NCBI GenBank assembly: GCA_944384155.1
Contig: CALWSG010000004.1
Span: forward strand, 1 to 64,000
Source of the DNA: an uncultured Lachnospiraceae bacterium
GTDB lineage: Bacteria; Bacillota; Clostridia; Lachnospirales; Lachnospiraceae
Direction of reading: 5' to 3'
Length of the DNA: 64,000 nucleotides
Notes under the pieces: model-generated
Seen by the model: the letters and a program-made list of their open reading frames with translations, nothing else
Told to the model about the DNA's origin: nothing
Databases searched by the model: none
Program-made: the position numbers and the translations under genes
In this document: positions 17,424 through 25,839 of the stretch, piece by piece
Layout: each line of letters opens with the position of its first letter
Position numbering within the stretch: the stretch's first letter is position 1

Positions 17424-18602
17424 ATGAATCATCAGGCATTAATAATCGGTGCCAGTTCAGAATCTCTTTATGCCATTTCTATCGCACAAAAACGTGGTTA
17501 TACAGTAACTGCATTTGATGGAAACCCGGATGCACCGGGACTTACATATGCTGATAATGCATATGTAACCGATATCAAAAACCCACAAAATATAATAAAT
17601 AAAATAAATTTTAAACCTGATTTTATTCTTCCTGTTCCTATAGGACGATATCTTATATCTTCAGGTGCCATAAATGATCATTTTGGTCTTAAGGGCATAT
17701 CTCAATGTGCTGCTAATATATGTACAGACAAATATCTTTTTCATTCTGTTTTATCAAAAAACAGTTTGCGCTTTGGAGTTTGTCACCTTATTGAAGCAGG
17801 CTGTGATAAGTCTGATATAGGTATTAATTCATATAAGCTTCCATTTATTCTTAAACCACGTTATGGTTCCGGAAGCAGAAATGTATATATAGTTAATAGC
17901 ATAAGCCAGTGGAATGATTTACAAAATAGTATTTTCCCATCCTCAGAGGATTATATTATTGAATCTGTTTTTGAAGGAGATGAATACGGTGTTGATGGTG
18001 CCGTTTTTAATGGTAAACTCCATATTACCTTACTGAGGAAAAAGATATTAACACAGCCTCCTTTTCGCCAGTGCGTAGGCTATTTTTCACTTCCAACAGA
18101 CCAATATTCAAAACTTTACGATTATGCCGCAAAACATCTTCAGAATATTGCTCTTATTATAGGAATGGATAATTGCCTGTTTCACTGCGATTTTATATGG
18201 AATGGTTCCGGAATGGATATAATAGAAATATCTCCAAGACCTTCAGGACATAATCTTCATAATCTTTTTACTCCATTAGCAACGGGGGTTTCTATGATTG
18301 ATGCCTATATTGACTGCATGGAAAACAAAAATTCATATATATGCCCTAAACATATTTCTAATATGCTTATAGGATATTTTGATTTTGAAAATTGCTTTAT
18401 TAATCACATTCCTACAAAGGAGGAGTTCCCTGTAAAGCTTAAAGAATCTATTATAGAGTATCAATGTCTAATGAAGTCCGGCTATATAAAAACTGCGGAA
18501 AATGGACATGCTCTTATGAAACGTGGCTTTTATATTATAAAAGGCAACTCCTTTAGGGATTTAATTCAAAAACGTAACCTGTTAAAAAGCTTTTTTACTT
18601 AA
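17424..18602 (+). CDS. ATP-grasp ligase of unknown substrate
   Basis: A 392-residue ATP-grasp enzyme (carboxylate-amine/thiol ligase fold). The N-terminal preATP-grasp domain starts HQALIIGASSESLYAISIAQKRG. The ATP-grasp core shows LPFILKPRYGSGSRNVYIV, an FEGDEYGVDGAVFNG segment, and the metal-binding end DIIEISPRPSGHNLHNL. This layout resembles amino-acid ligases of the carbamoyl-phosphate synthetase type. GAAAGGAG precedes the ATG. It is followed after 18 nt by an aminotransferase, and the pair runs against the surrounding pse genes. A role in attaching an amino acid or similar acyl group to the flagellin sugar is possible but unproven. Confidence 0.78.
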   Translation: MNHQALIIGASSESLYAISIAQKRGYTVTAFDGNPDAPGLTYADNAYVTDIKNPQNIINKINFKPDFILPVPIGRYLISSGAINDHFGLKGISQCAANICTDKYLFHSVLSKNSLRFGVCHLIEAGCDKSDIGINSYKLPFILKPRYGSGSRNVYIVNSISQWNDLQNSIFPSSEDYIIESVFEGDEYGVDGAVFNGKLHITLLRKKILTQPPFRQCVGYFSLPTDQYSKLYDYAAKHLQNIALIIGMDNCLFHCDFIWNGSGMDIIEISPRPSGHNLHNLFTPLATGVSMIDAYIDCMENKNSYICPKHISNMLIGYFDFENCFINHIPTKEEFPVKLKESIIEYQCLMKSGYIKTAENGHALMKRGFYIIKGNSFRDLIQKRNLLKSFFT

Positions 18603-18620
18603 AATATGAAAGGAAAAATT

Positions 18621-19850
18621 ATGACTCAAAACTTTTTATTACCCATTATAAATTTTGAACCTGCCGTAATGAAACATGGCAAAGGAAGCTATTTATATGA
18701 TACTAACGAAAAAAAATATCTTGATTTAAATTCAGGTCAATTCTGTACAATATTAGGACATTGTAACAGTGAAATTTTATCTAATATTAACGAGTCAATG
18801 AATACTCTTTCACATACTGCGTCTAATATACTGGCAGAAGAGGTTATAAAATGTGCTGATAAAATACATACAATAAGCGGAGAGATGTCTGCATACAGCA
18901 TTTTTTTAAGTACCGGAGCAGAAAGTGTTGAATTTGCTCTGAGATACAGTAAATTCATTAACAAGAAAAGTGGTATTATCTGCTTTGACAAAGGATATCA
19001 CGGATTAACTCTTGGTACGCAGAGTGTTACATTCGGCGGTAAATTTGCAAATCCTCATATTTCTGACATATACACGGTTCCTGTACCCGATTATATTCAC
19101 TTCACTAAGACGGAAGAAGAGTATATAAATGAATTTGCCAATCTAGTGCATAATATACACCACAAGGTTTCTGCCGTTATTATGGAGCCTGTAGTTTCAG
19201 TAGGGGGGATGCTGTTTCCTTCATCTAATTATTTTCAATCAATACGCCTCATTTGCAATAAATATAATCTGCTTTTAATATTTGATGAAAGCCAAACAGG
19301 TTTTGGAAGATTAGGCACATGGTTTGCATACCAACAATATAACATTATTCCTGATATTGTTTGTCTTGCCAAGGGAATCGGTCTTGGTTATCCGGTTTCC
19401 ATGGTTCTTTTCAGGGACAAACTTATAACAGATAAAGTTTTCACCATGACTCACTATAGCTCACATCAGAATGATGCTTTTGCTGCCTCTATTGTAAACG
19501 CAGGAATAAAGTATATTGAAAAATACAATCTCCTTAAAAAAGTAAAAGAAAACGGTCAGTATTTTCTCAATACTTTACAAAAATTATGTGCTATCAATCC
19601 GCACATTAAAAATCCCCGCGGACTAGGGCTCATGCTTGGTGCAGACCTGTTTTTTAGTGGCATTCATGATTATCGCAATTTATATCATAAATTATATGAA
19701 CGTATGATGGAAAATGGTGTTATTATACAAGGTACTTGTGGAGGAAAAATTTTAAGATTTTTGCCTGACTATTTAATATCTCATAGTGATATTGATTTTG
19801 CCATTAATACCTTAAATACTGTTTTGTCATCATTAGATATATTTAAATAA
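18621..19850 (+). CDS. Class III PLP-dependent aminotransferase
   Basis: A 409-residue fold-type I aminotransferase of the acetylornithine/GABA/glutamate-1-semialdehyde group. The marks are STGAESVEFALRYSK (PLP phosphate), FDKGYHGLTLG, MEPVVSVGG, LIFDESQTGFGRLGTWFAYQ and the PLP lysine in VCLAKGIGLGYPVSM. I chose the ATG at 18621 (AAAGGA 6 nt away) over one 5 codons earlier. It is cotranscribed with the ATP-grasp gene and ends at a strong terminator. It could supply an amino substrate for the ligase; the real substrate is unknown. Confidence 0.82.
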   Translation: MTQNFLLPIINFEPAVMKHGKGSYLYDTNEKKYLDLNSGQFCTILGHCNSEILSNINESMNTLSHTASNILAEEVIKCADKIHTISGEMSAYSIFLSTGAESVEFALRYSKFINKKSGIICFDKGYHGLTLGTQSVTFGGKFANPHISDIYTVPVPDYIHFTKTEEEYINEFANLVHNIHHKVSAVIMEPVVSVGGMLFPSSNYFQSIRLICNKYNLLLIFDESQTGFGRLGTWFAYQQYNIIPDIVCLAKGIGLGYPVSMVLFRDKLITDKVFTMTHYSSHQNDAFAASIVNAGIKYIEKYNLLKKVKENGQYFLNTLQKLCAINPHIKNPRGLGLMLGADLFFSGIHDYRNLYHKLYERMMENGVIIQGTCGGKILRFLPDYLISHSDIDFAINTLNTVLSSLDIFK

Positions 19851-19854
19851 ATTT

Positions 19855-19896
19855 AAGAGGACGAGAAAATCATCTACCTGATTTTCTCGTCCTCTT
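19855..19896. terminator. Bidirectional terminator between convergent genes
   Basis: An 18-bp perfect stem, AAGAGGACGAGAAAATCA (19855-19872) with its complement (19879-19896), and a 6-nt loop. T-rich runs flank it on both strands. It separates the aminotransferase gene (+) from pseF (-). Confidence 0.9.
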
Positions 19897-19902
19897 TTAT
19901 TG

Positions 19903-20601
19903 TTATCTTCCATTTTTATTGAGCAAATAATTATACTTTATCTGTGCTATCTGCCAATCAGTTTCATTATCTATATCCTGAACTTCATATTCACTTAATA
20001 CATATGGAATAATACCATTCACAACTATACCGTTTACCTCTCTATATTTACTTATATTTATTGCAAAAAACTGCCCTGCATCATGATATATTTTCTCCAA
20101 ATCCTGCGACCTCACCCTAAAATTTTCAGGATATTGCATTTTTAACTCGTTATTTTTCATTACATATCCTCTTTGAGGAGGATAAGAAAATGCCACCACA
20201 GGTAAAACAATCTTTGCATTTGTATTTTGAATAAGTTCCATAGCCTCTCTGATTTTTTCTGCTGTTACAAATGGTGCCGTCGGATATATACACATTCCAT
20301 ACTCAAATTCCATATTAATTTCTCTATATCTATCTAAAACTTCAAATATCACCTCGGCAGTTGTTGAAAAATCTCCTGATGTGTTGATGCTTCTAAGAAA
20401 AGGGACATTTGCACCATATTTTTCTGCTATACAGGCTATTTCTTCACTGTCTGTAGAAACCATAACCTCATCAAAAGCCTCTGATTTCAATGCCTCTGAT
20501 ATCCCATAAGCAATAATAGGTTTTCCACAAAATTCTTTTATATTTTTTTTTGGTATTCTTTTACTTCCACCTCTTGCCGGTATTATAGCTATCTTTTTCA
20601 T
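19903..20601 (-). CDS. pseF: Pseudaminic acid cytidylyltransferase
   Basis: Activates pseudaminic acid with CTP to the CMP-sugar used by Maf. The 232-residue protein has the CMP-NeuAc synthetase motif IAIIPARGGSKRIPKKNIK, then STDSEEIACIAEKYGA, and the PseF-type pattern YPTAPFVTAEKIREA with YHDAGQFFA. GGGAGG lies 9 nt before the start. It is the last gene after pseB, ending at the shared terminator. Confidence 0.92.
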   Translation of the reverse strand: MKKIAIIPARGGSKRIPKKNIKEFCGKPIIAYGISEALKSEAFDEVMVSTDSEEIACIAEKYGANVPFLRSINTSGDFSTTAEVIFEVLDRYREINMEFEYGMCIYPTAPFVTAEKIREAMELIQNTNAKIVLPVVAFSYPPQRGYVMKNNELKMQYPENFRVRSQDLEKIYHDAGQFFAINISKYREVNGIVVNGIIPYVLSEYEVQDIDNETDWQIAQIKYNYLLNKNGR

Positions 20602-20617
20602 ACCCCAGTGCCTCCCG

Positions 20618-21601
20618 TTACATATTAATTAGCTTTTCCTTTAGTTCATTCACTGACAACCACTCATTATTGCTATCAGAACTATACTGAAATCCCTGTT
20701 CCACCTTTCTTCCTCCCTGTTGTATCTTAGAGGAATTCCACCATTTCATATTAGGATATACAATAAAATGCTTATCATACTCATACGTATTAAGGGAATC
20801 TTCTCTCGTAATCATTATCTCATGGAGTTTTTCACCCTCTCGTATTCCCACCTCAGGCATTTCACATCCGGGAAGTATTGCTTGGGCCAAATCCGTTATC
20901 TTAAATGACGGAATTTTTGATATAAATGTTTCTCCACCCTTTGCCTCCGAAAGTGCCTTGATTACAAGCTTAACTCCCTCCTCAAGGCTTATCCAGAATC
21001 TGGTCATACGATAATCTGTAATAGGAAGCTTACTTTCTCCTTTACTTACTATCTCCCTAAAAAACGGTATTACAGAACCTCTGCTTCCTGCCACATTACC
21101 ATATCTTACTATGGAAAAGCACACATCCTTTGACCCTGCGTATGCATTTGCTGATATAAATAGCTTGTCTGATACAAGCTTAGTACCCCCGTACAAATTA
21201 ATAGGATTTACCGCCTTATCTGTAGACAGTGCCACAACTCTCTTTACATTTTTATCAAGTGCAGCATCTATAATATTCATTGCACCATTTATATTTGTTT
21301 TTACTGCCTCTATTGGATTATATTCGCATGCCGGTACCTGCTTCATTGCCGCCGCATGTACCACATAATCAACCCCCTCAAAAGCTCTATACAGTCTCTC
21401 CCTGTCTCTCACATCACCTATAAAAAACCTTAACTTATCTTTATATTCCTTAAACTGATTTGCCATATGAAACTGCTTAAATTCATCTCTAGAGTATATA
21501 ATCACCTTTTTGGGATCGTAATTTTCCAATATATACTTTACAAAGCACTTTCCAAAGGAGCCTGTACCTCCTGTAATTAATATAACTTTATCATTAAGCA
21601 T
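20618..21601 (-). CDS. pseB: UDP-GlcNAc 4,6-dehydratase (inverting)
   Basis: First enzyme of pseudaminic acid synthesis, acting on UDP-GlcNAc. The 327-residue SDR has ITGGTGSFGKCFVKYIL, the dehydratase motif YSRDEFKQFHM, AAAMKQVPACEYNPIEAVKTN, and STDKAVNPINLYGGTKLVSDKL in which the usual Tyr is within NLYGGTK. This Met-Lys active-site pattern is typical of the inverting FlaA1/PseB group. GAGGT precedes the ATG. It is followed by pseF after 16 nt. Confidence 0.95.
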   Translation of the reverse strand: MLNDKVILITGGTGSFGKCFVKYILENYDPKKVIIYSRDEFKQFHMANQFKEYKDKLRFFIGDVRDRERLYRAFEGVDYVVHAAAMKQVPACEYNPIEAVKTNINGAMNIIDAALDKNVKRVVALSTDKAVNPINLYGGTKLVSDKLFISANAYAGSKDVCFSIVRYGNVAGSRGSVIPFFREIVSKGESKLPITDYRMTRFWISLEEGVKLVIKALSEAKGGETFISKIPSFKITDLAQAILPGCEMPEVGIREGEKLHEIMITREDSLNTYEYDKHFIVYPNMKWWNSSKIQQGGRKVEQGFQYSSDSNNEWLSVNELKEKLINM

Positions 21602-21615
21602 TGTTTTTACCTCTT

Positions 21616-23433
21616 TTAACTTTCCTCTAGCACTTTTCTTACATCATCTTCTGCTTTATATGTTGCCTCATATAAGGCACTTAACATATCCCTACCATTA
21701 TGAGCAATATGTTTTATTTCCTCATATAGATTTTCCTTTTCATCAAATACCTCTTCTCGTACCTGATAATCCTTATCTGCCGCATACATATTAAGATATT
21801 TTATCTCACTATCTTCTCCAAGCCAAGCATTAATTTCTGTAATCCTTTGTATTGTCCTCTCAAATTCCTTTCCTACATATTTCTGCTTTCTGTTCAATTC
21901 ATCAAGCGTATTATATACCTTTATTCCTTCGCTTATCCTTCTTCTAACATTCTTCATATATTCAGGAAATTCCTTTAAATCCTCTAATATGTACTCTACC
22001 TGTTCATCTGTAAAATACTTTTCCGTAGACTCTATAATCTTCTTAAAATCTATTAATGCTTTTCTTTGGCATTCTCTCTCTATGGCTTCATTTAATGTAA
22101 GCACTTCCATTCCTCTTTTTTTTGCCCCTCCCTCAGTTGCGTCTATAAACTTGATGTCTCCATAAATTATAGCCGCACGTTCAAACCATAGTCTGTAATG
22201 ATTCATATTATATTCCGTCTTAACTTTTTCTCCATATATATCATCAACATAAAAATATTCTTTTTTGTCTTTGCTCACATTCTTTCCTTTATTACTGCCA
22301 TATGCCTCCTTTGCATGCTTTTTATCACTTGGATATGCCAAATCAAGCCCTACAAAAATAATTGTTTTAAATCCCAATATCTTTGCCAAAGAAAAAGCAT
22401 CATGTGCAACGGAGCCTCCCGATTCCAGCACTATATTACTCTTATTGAACTGATTAGTATATCTCTCTATTATTGACTCATTGCGGTCTTTTTGATATAT
22501 TCTCATCCCCTTATGGGTTACTTTTATATCCTTATTGGATGACAAAGAAAATACAAGAGGCACCTGATACATTCTCTCAAAAAGCTTTACTGGCTTATGG
22601 GGATCAACAGTTATAGAAATATCTGGCATAATACCAACTTTTTCCAATGAATTCAATGCCGTGTCAACAGCTATTATAAATGCTTTTCCCTTAGCTTTTT
22701 TTAATCCCCAGATATTTTTATCCAAAGACGGACCTGCTGCAACTATAATTGCAGGAACACCATCAATATCAATATCTTTGAATTTATCTACCAAACCCGA
22801 AAGAGCATACTGTTTGATACAATCTATCATATTTCCGGCTATATTATCCGTAATTTCCTTTCCCATTTTTATCATTGTATTCCTATTCATCACCACCGCT
22901 GAAATACGTTCTTTATATATACTTTTTATCTCTGACAATTCATCCCTGAATAACCTGTCATAATTAGGAGATATAAACAGCTTTACATAATCTACGTCCT
23001 CATAATCTACAGAACTTAATAATACGGCATAAATAATATCATATCCTTCTTTTCCCACGGCTATAACAATTTTGTCATCCCTATTAAAATCTTCTATTCC
23101 TACACTGTCTCTGTTAATTACTGCTATGGAATATGAAGGTTCAAATACTATTATAAACATATCCCTATTTTTCTTTCTTAAAGTCCTTATATACTCACCA
23201 TTGCCCATGCCAAACACCAAAGCAATAGTTCTGTAATTCCTTATATCATGCTGACTGCACCAGCTTTCTATAAGCTCCGTATCAGAATATCTGCTGTTTA
23301 GATAATATTCCTCATTATCCTTTATTACACATACTATATTTTTATTTTCAAGATTTCTAGCTACAAAAACCTCTATATCCTCCTCTGCAGCTTTAATATC
23401 CATATATTCTTCTTTATGATTTTCAAAATCCAT
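21616..23433 (-). CDS. Maf/DUF115-family flagellin glycosyltransferase 2
   Basis: A second Maf of 605 residues. The DUF115 core shows AAGPSLDKN at 233-240, IAVDTALNSL, ITVDPHKP, LESGGSVAHDAFSLAKILG and FVGLDLAYPSDKKHAKEA around 370-385. A helical C-terminal extension of about 170 residues follows. The N-terminal half contains the usual FGMGNGEYI and FEPSYSI segments. It lies downstream of flagellin and one small gene and upstream of pseB and pseF, so it is the more likely main flagellin modifier. It is only distantly similar to Maf 1, which suggests separate acceptor sites or sugars. Confidence 0.9.
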   Translation of the reverse strand: MDFENHKEEYMDIKAAEEDIEVFVARNLENKNIVCVIKDNEEYYLNSRYSDTELIESWCSQHDIRNYRTIALVFGMGNGEYIRTLRKKNRDMFIIVFEPSYSIAVINRDSVGIEDFNRDDKIVIAVGKEGYDIIYAVLLSSVDYEDVDYVKLFISPNYDRLFRDELSEIKSIYKERISAVVMNRNTMIKMGKEITDNIAGNMIDCIKQYALSGLVDKFKDIDIDGVPAIIVAAGPSLDKNIWGLKKAKGKAFIIAVDTALNSLEKVGIMPDISITVDPHKPVKLFERMYQVPLVFSLSSNKDIKVTHKGMRIYQKDRNESIIERYTNQFNKSNIVLESGGSVAHDAFSLAKILGFKTIIFVGLDLAYPSDKKHAKEAYGSNKGKNVSKDKKEYFYVDDIYGEKVKTEYNMNHYRLWFERAAIIYGDIKFIDATEGGAKKRGMEVLTLNEAIERECQRKALIDFKKIIESTEKYFTDEQVEYILEDLKEFPEYMKNVRRRISEGIKVYNTLDELNRKQKYVGKEFERTIQRITEINAWLGEDSEIKYLNMYAADKDYQVREEVFDEKENLYEEIKHIAHNGRDMLSALYEATYKAEDDVRKVLEES

Positions 23434-23435
23434 TA

Positions 23436-23753
23436 TTATTCCTGCTCCATAATTTCTTTTATCTCGCCGTATAGCCCTAAAGTGTCCTTAACCTCATACT
23501 TCAATGTGTCAAACACAATCACGCCGTCCCTTTTTTCCAATGCATCAGACAATGTTTTTATCTGACCCACCACAGACATCATATCTATTGACATACCTAT
23601 TTTATTCAGACGTGGAATCAACTCTATAAATTCCTCATAATACTTTTGTATATACTTTAGTATTTCTTTAAGTTCATTATATATATTAAAATCTTCTCTA
23701 AACATATTGTACGTCATATAATCTATTTTTTCTATTACTTCTCGTACAGTCAT
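23436..23753 (-). CDS. Small helical protein between flagellin and maf
   Basis: I do not recognise this 105-residue protein. It is acidic and predicted all-helical (REVIEKIDYMTYNMFRED..., then ILKYIQKYYEEFIELIPRL), with no signal peptide or membrane segment. Its size and composition recall type III export chaperones such as FliS and FliT, but no motif confirms this. It lies two bases before the maf start, so the two are probably translated together, and it follows the flagellin terminator. A role as a partner of Maf or flagellin is inferred from position only. Confidence 0.6.
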   Translation of the reverse strand: MTVREVIEKIDYMTYNMFREDFNIYNELKEILKYIQKYYEEFIELIPRLNKIGMSIDMMSVVGQIKTLSDALEKRDGVIVFDTLKYEVKDTLGLYGEIKEIMEQE

Positions 23754-23773
23754 TTTCCCAATTTATACCTTTC

Positions 23774-23808
23774 TAAAAAAATAAGCTACCCCATAGGAGT
23801 AGCTTATT
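23774..23808 (-). terminator. Terminator after flagellin
   Basis: Minus strand: AATAAGCTAC pairs with GTAGCTTATT around a 9-nt loop, followed by a run of seven T. It lies 17 nt after the flagellin stop. The next gene starts only 20 nt beyond with no clear promoter in the gap, so readthrough probably supplies the small gene, maf, pseB and pseF at a lower level than flagellin. Confidence 0.88.
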
Positions 23809-23824
23809 CATGATAGTCAATCCA

Positions 23825-24637
23825 TTACTGTAACAGTGATAAAACGCCCTGTGTAGATGTGTTAGCCTGAGCCAGCATAGACTGTCCTGCCTGTGCAAGG
23901 ATACTGTTCTTGCTGTACTCAACCATCATATCAGCCATATCTGTATCACGGATACGAGACTCTGCTGCTGATGTATTCTCAGATGTTGTATCAAGGTTAG
24001 CTATTGTATGCTCCAATCTGTTCTGAATAGCTCCGAGAGCTGAACGCTGTGCAGATACTTTAGAAATAGCCGCTTGAATAGAAGTCATAGCTGCTCCTGC
24101 ATTTGCATTTGAATCTACTTCTAATGTCTCAACACCCAGTGTAGCCGCATTCATTGAACCTATAGAAATAGTAATTGTCTGTCCCTCTAATGCACCAACC
24201 TGAAGACTCTTACCCGCAAAAGAACCATCAAGCAAATTCATTGTATTAAACTGAGTTGTAGATGCTATTCTGTTAAGCTCAGATGTAAGTGCATTTATTT
24301 CCTGCTTGATAGCTGTTCTGTCAGAAGATGTGTTAGTATCGTTAGCAGCCTGTGTTGCAAGCTCGTTCATTCTCTGTAAGATTGAATGTGCTTCATTTAA
24401 TGCACCTTCTGCTGTCTGGATAGCTGATATACCATCCTGTGCGTTTGTTGAAGCCTTGTCAAGACCTCTAATCTGGCTTCTCATCTTCTCTGAAATTGTA
24501 AGACCTGCAGCATCGTCACCTGCACGGTTAATTCTGTAACCTGAAGATAACTTCTCTGTTGCCTTTGCCTGATTACCTGTTGTGATACCTAACTGTCTGT
24601 TAGCGTTCATCGCTGTTAGATTGTGCTGTACTACCAT
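23825..24637 (-). CDS. hag: Flagellin
   Basis: The filament subunit, exported by the flagellar type III system. The 270-residue protein consists almost only of the conserved D0/D1 helices: MVVQHNLTAMNANRQLG at the start, RINRAGDDAAGLTISEKMRSQIRGL, the TLR5-contact region LQRMNELATQAAND (87-100), and the C-terminal SRIRDTDMADMMVEYSKNSILAQAGQSMLAQAN. The central stretch (about 140-195) is short, so there is no D2/D3 domain and glycans must sit on D1. The leader carries a sigma-28-type promoter and CsrA-like sites. The next genes downstream encode glycosylation proteins. Confidence 0.97.
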   Translation of the reverse strand: MVVQHNLTAMNANRQLGITTGNQAKATEKLSSGYRINRAGDDAAGLTISEKMRSQIRGLDKASTNAQDGISAIQTAEGALNEAHSILQRMNELATQAANDTNTSSDRTAIKQEINALTSELNRIASTTQFNTMNLLDGSFAGKSLQVGALEGQTITISIGSMNAATLGVETLEVDSNANAGAAMTSIQAAISKVSAQRSALGAIQNRLEHTIANLDTTSENTSAAESRIRDTDMADMMVEYSKNSILAQAGQSMLAQANTSTQGVLSLLQ

Positions 24638-24643
24638 AATAAA

Positions 24644-24677
24644 TTCCTCCTTGAATTTTCAGAAGCTTCCATGCTTC
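24644..24677 (-). promoter_or_regulatory. Candidate CsrA binding sites in the flagellin leader
   Basis: Minus strand: GAAGC-ATGGAA-GCTTC (24662-24677) forms a hairpin with GGA in a 6-nt loop, the classic high-affinity CsrA arrangement. A second GGA lies in the AAGGAGGAA ribosome binding site (24644-24652). The double site, one upstream and one on the ribosome binding site, is as described for B. subtilis hag. fliW and csrA are encoded 4 kb away. Confidence 0.65.
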
Positions 24678-24785
24678 CTTTATTTTTTTATTTTGTGAGC
24701 TATTGCCACGATATATAATTAACCTTATGCTTTATAAGGTAATTACCAATGTATTAATATGTACATTTGTATTGTTACATTTTAT

Positions 24786-24812
24786 ATATCGGAGTCTATC
24801 TGTTTTTCCTTA
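24786..24812 (-). promoter_or_regulatory. Sigma-28-type promoter of flagellin
   Basis: Minus strand: TAAG (24809-24812), 15 nt spacer, TCCGATAT (24786-24793), close to TAAA-N15-GCCGATAA. Transcription would start about 140 nt before the ATG, giving a long leader that includes the CsrA-like hairpin. Confidence 0.75.
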
Positions 24813-24846
24813 GACCTATTATATATTTTTTTTAACTTTTTTTCAA

Positions 24847-25338
24847 CTATTTTTTAGTGTCAAGAAACTGGGAATCCACAACATTAAGTTTGTTCATGTT
24901 CTGATAATAGCTTGCCGCTACCTTGTTAGCTGTCTTGGCTGTTTTTATCTCCTTCTTGGAATAATGAACCTTCCCCTGAAATGCTTCCTTATTTCTTGCC
25001 TCCTGTGCCTGAATATCCATGGTTTTCTCGGTGATAAGACGTATTTTATCCTGCATTTCCCTTATATCATCTTCAAAAAGCTCTTTATTGCCGCTTAATT
25101 CCTGCTTTACCCTGTCATATAATGTCTGAAAGCCTTTGTCAAGACCTTTTATTTCATCTATACAGGCACCTTTTTTTTCTATAGTCTTATCAAGCTTTTC
25201 GTAGTCTGTTTCTTCTGCACGGAGAATCATCTCCTGCTCTCTGTTTGCCTCTATGATATCATCAAGAATCCTAAGCTTTTTATCAAGGCTCGCTTTCATT
25301 ATATTTATGTATGTGTGCTCTGTCATTTTATTTTGCAC
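24847..25338 (-). CDS. fliT: FliT-like flagellar protein (coiled coil)
   Basis: A 163-residue, charged, all-helical protein with long coiled-coil stretches and no membrane segment. It follows fliS, the position of fliT in Firmicutes, and FliT-family proteins chaperone FliD. Sequence similarity to known FliT is not obvious, so the name rests on position and character. A GTG at 25338 with AGAGGT 8 nt upstream overlaps the fliS stop by 11 nt; an ATG at 25326 is the alternative start. Confidence 0.6.
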   Translation of the reverse strand: MQNKMTEHTYINIMKASLDKKLRILDDIIEANREQEMILRAEETDYEKLDKTIEKKGACIDEIKGLDKGFQTLYDRVKQELSGNKELFEDDIREMQDKIRLITEKTMDIQAQEARNKEAFQGKVHYSKKEIKTAKTANKVAASYYQNMNKLNVVDSQFLDTKK

Positions 25339-25699
25339 GTTTCATTACCTCTTCCCATGTATCCCTCATAGTTCTGAGATGCTTAAGAACTTCTTCCAAA
25401 ATATCTTTGTCCTTCTTTACATTAGCCTCCACCAGCCTGTCATATATATACTTATATACATTTTCAAAATCCTGTGCCACCTCATATTTAAAGTCAAGAC
25501 TGGCACGAAATTCTTCTATTATTCTCTCTACCTTCCGTATATTAGTATGTGCCTTCGGTATATTATTCTGCTCTATACCCATTATGGCAAGATTGCAGAA
25601 TTTTATAGCCCCGTCATAAAGCATCAATGTAAGCTGTGCCGGTGAAGCAGTCATAAGCTTACTGTTGGCATACTGATTATATCCGTTTGGCAATGCCAT
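25328..25699 (-). CDS. fliS: Flagellin export chaperone FliS
   Basis: FliS binds the flagellin C-terminus and prevents premature polymerisation. The 123-residue protein begins MALPNGYNQYANSKLMTASPAQLTLMLYDGAIKF, the family signature, and has the four-helix pattern. It starts behind GAAAGGGG and overlaps the FliT-like gene. In B. subtilis FliS also counters FliW-dependent regulation; the same circuit is likely here given fliW and csrA nearby. Confidence 0.94.
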   Translation of the reverse strand: MALPNGYNQYANSKLMTASPAQLTLMLYDGAIKFCNLAIMGIEQNNIPKAHTNIRKVERIIEEFRASLDFKYEVAQDFENVYKYIYDRLVEANVKKDKDILEEVLKHLRTMRDTWEEVMKRAK

Positions 25700-25795
25700 T
25701 GTTTTATGCCCCTTTCATCTTTGTTTTACAGGCAGCTGTATAGCTGATAGCTTTTCGTACATTATTGACAGCCTGCAACTGCCCATTATTTTTAT

Positions 25796-25823
25796 ATTCT
25801 AATGCAAATTTTATCATAACGCA
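25796..25823 (-). promoter_or_regulatory. Candidate sigma-A promoter of fliS
   Basis: Minus strand: TTGCGT (25818-25823), 16 nt spacer, TAGAAT (25796-25801), about 95 nt before fliS. The gap of 140 nt after fliD suggests that fliS-fliT may be expressed separately from fliD. A weak ATAAC/GTTAT dyad overlaps the -35 region. Confidence 0.4.
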
Positions 25824-25839
25824 AGAGTTATCATATACT

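Noticed and set aside
25253-25645. Plus-strand open frames of 102-130 codons over fliS and the FliT-like gene
   Set aside because: They are shadows of the minus-strand coding sequence; the translations look like random hydrophobic text.
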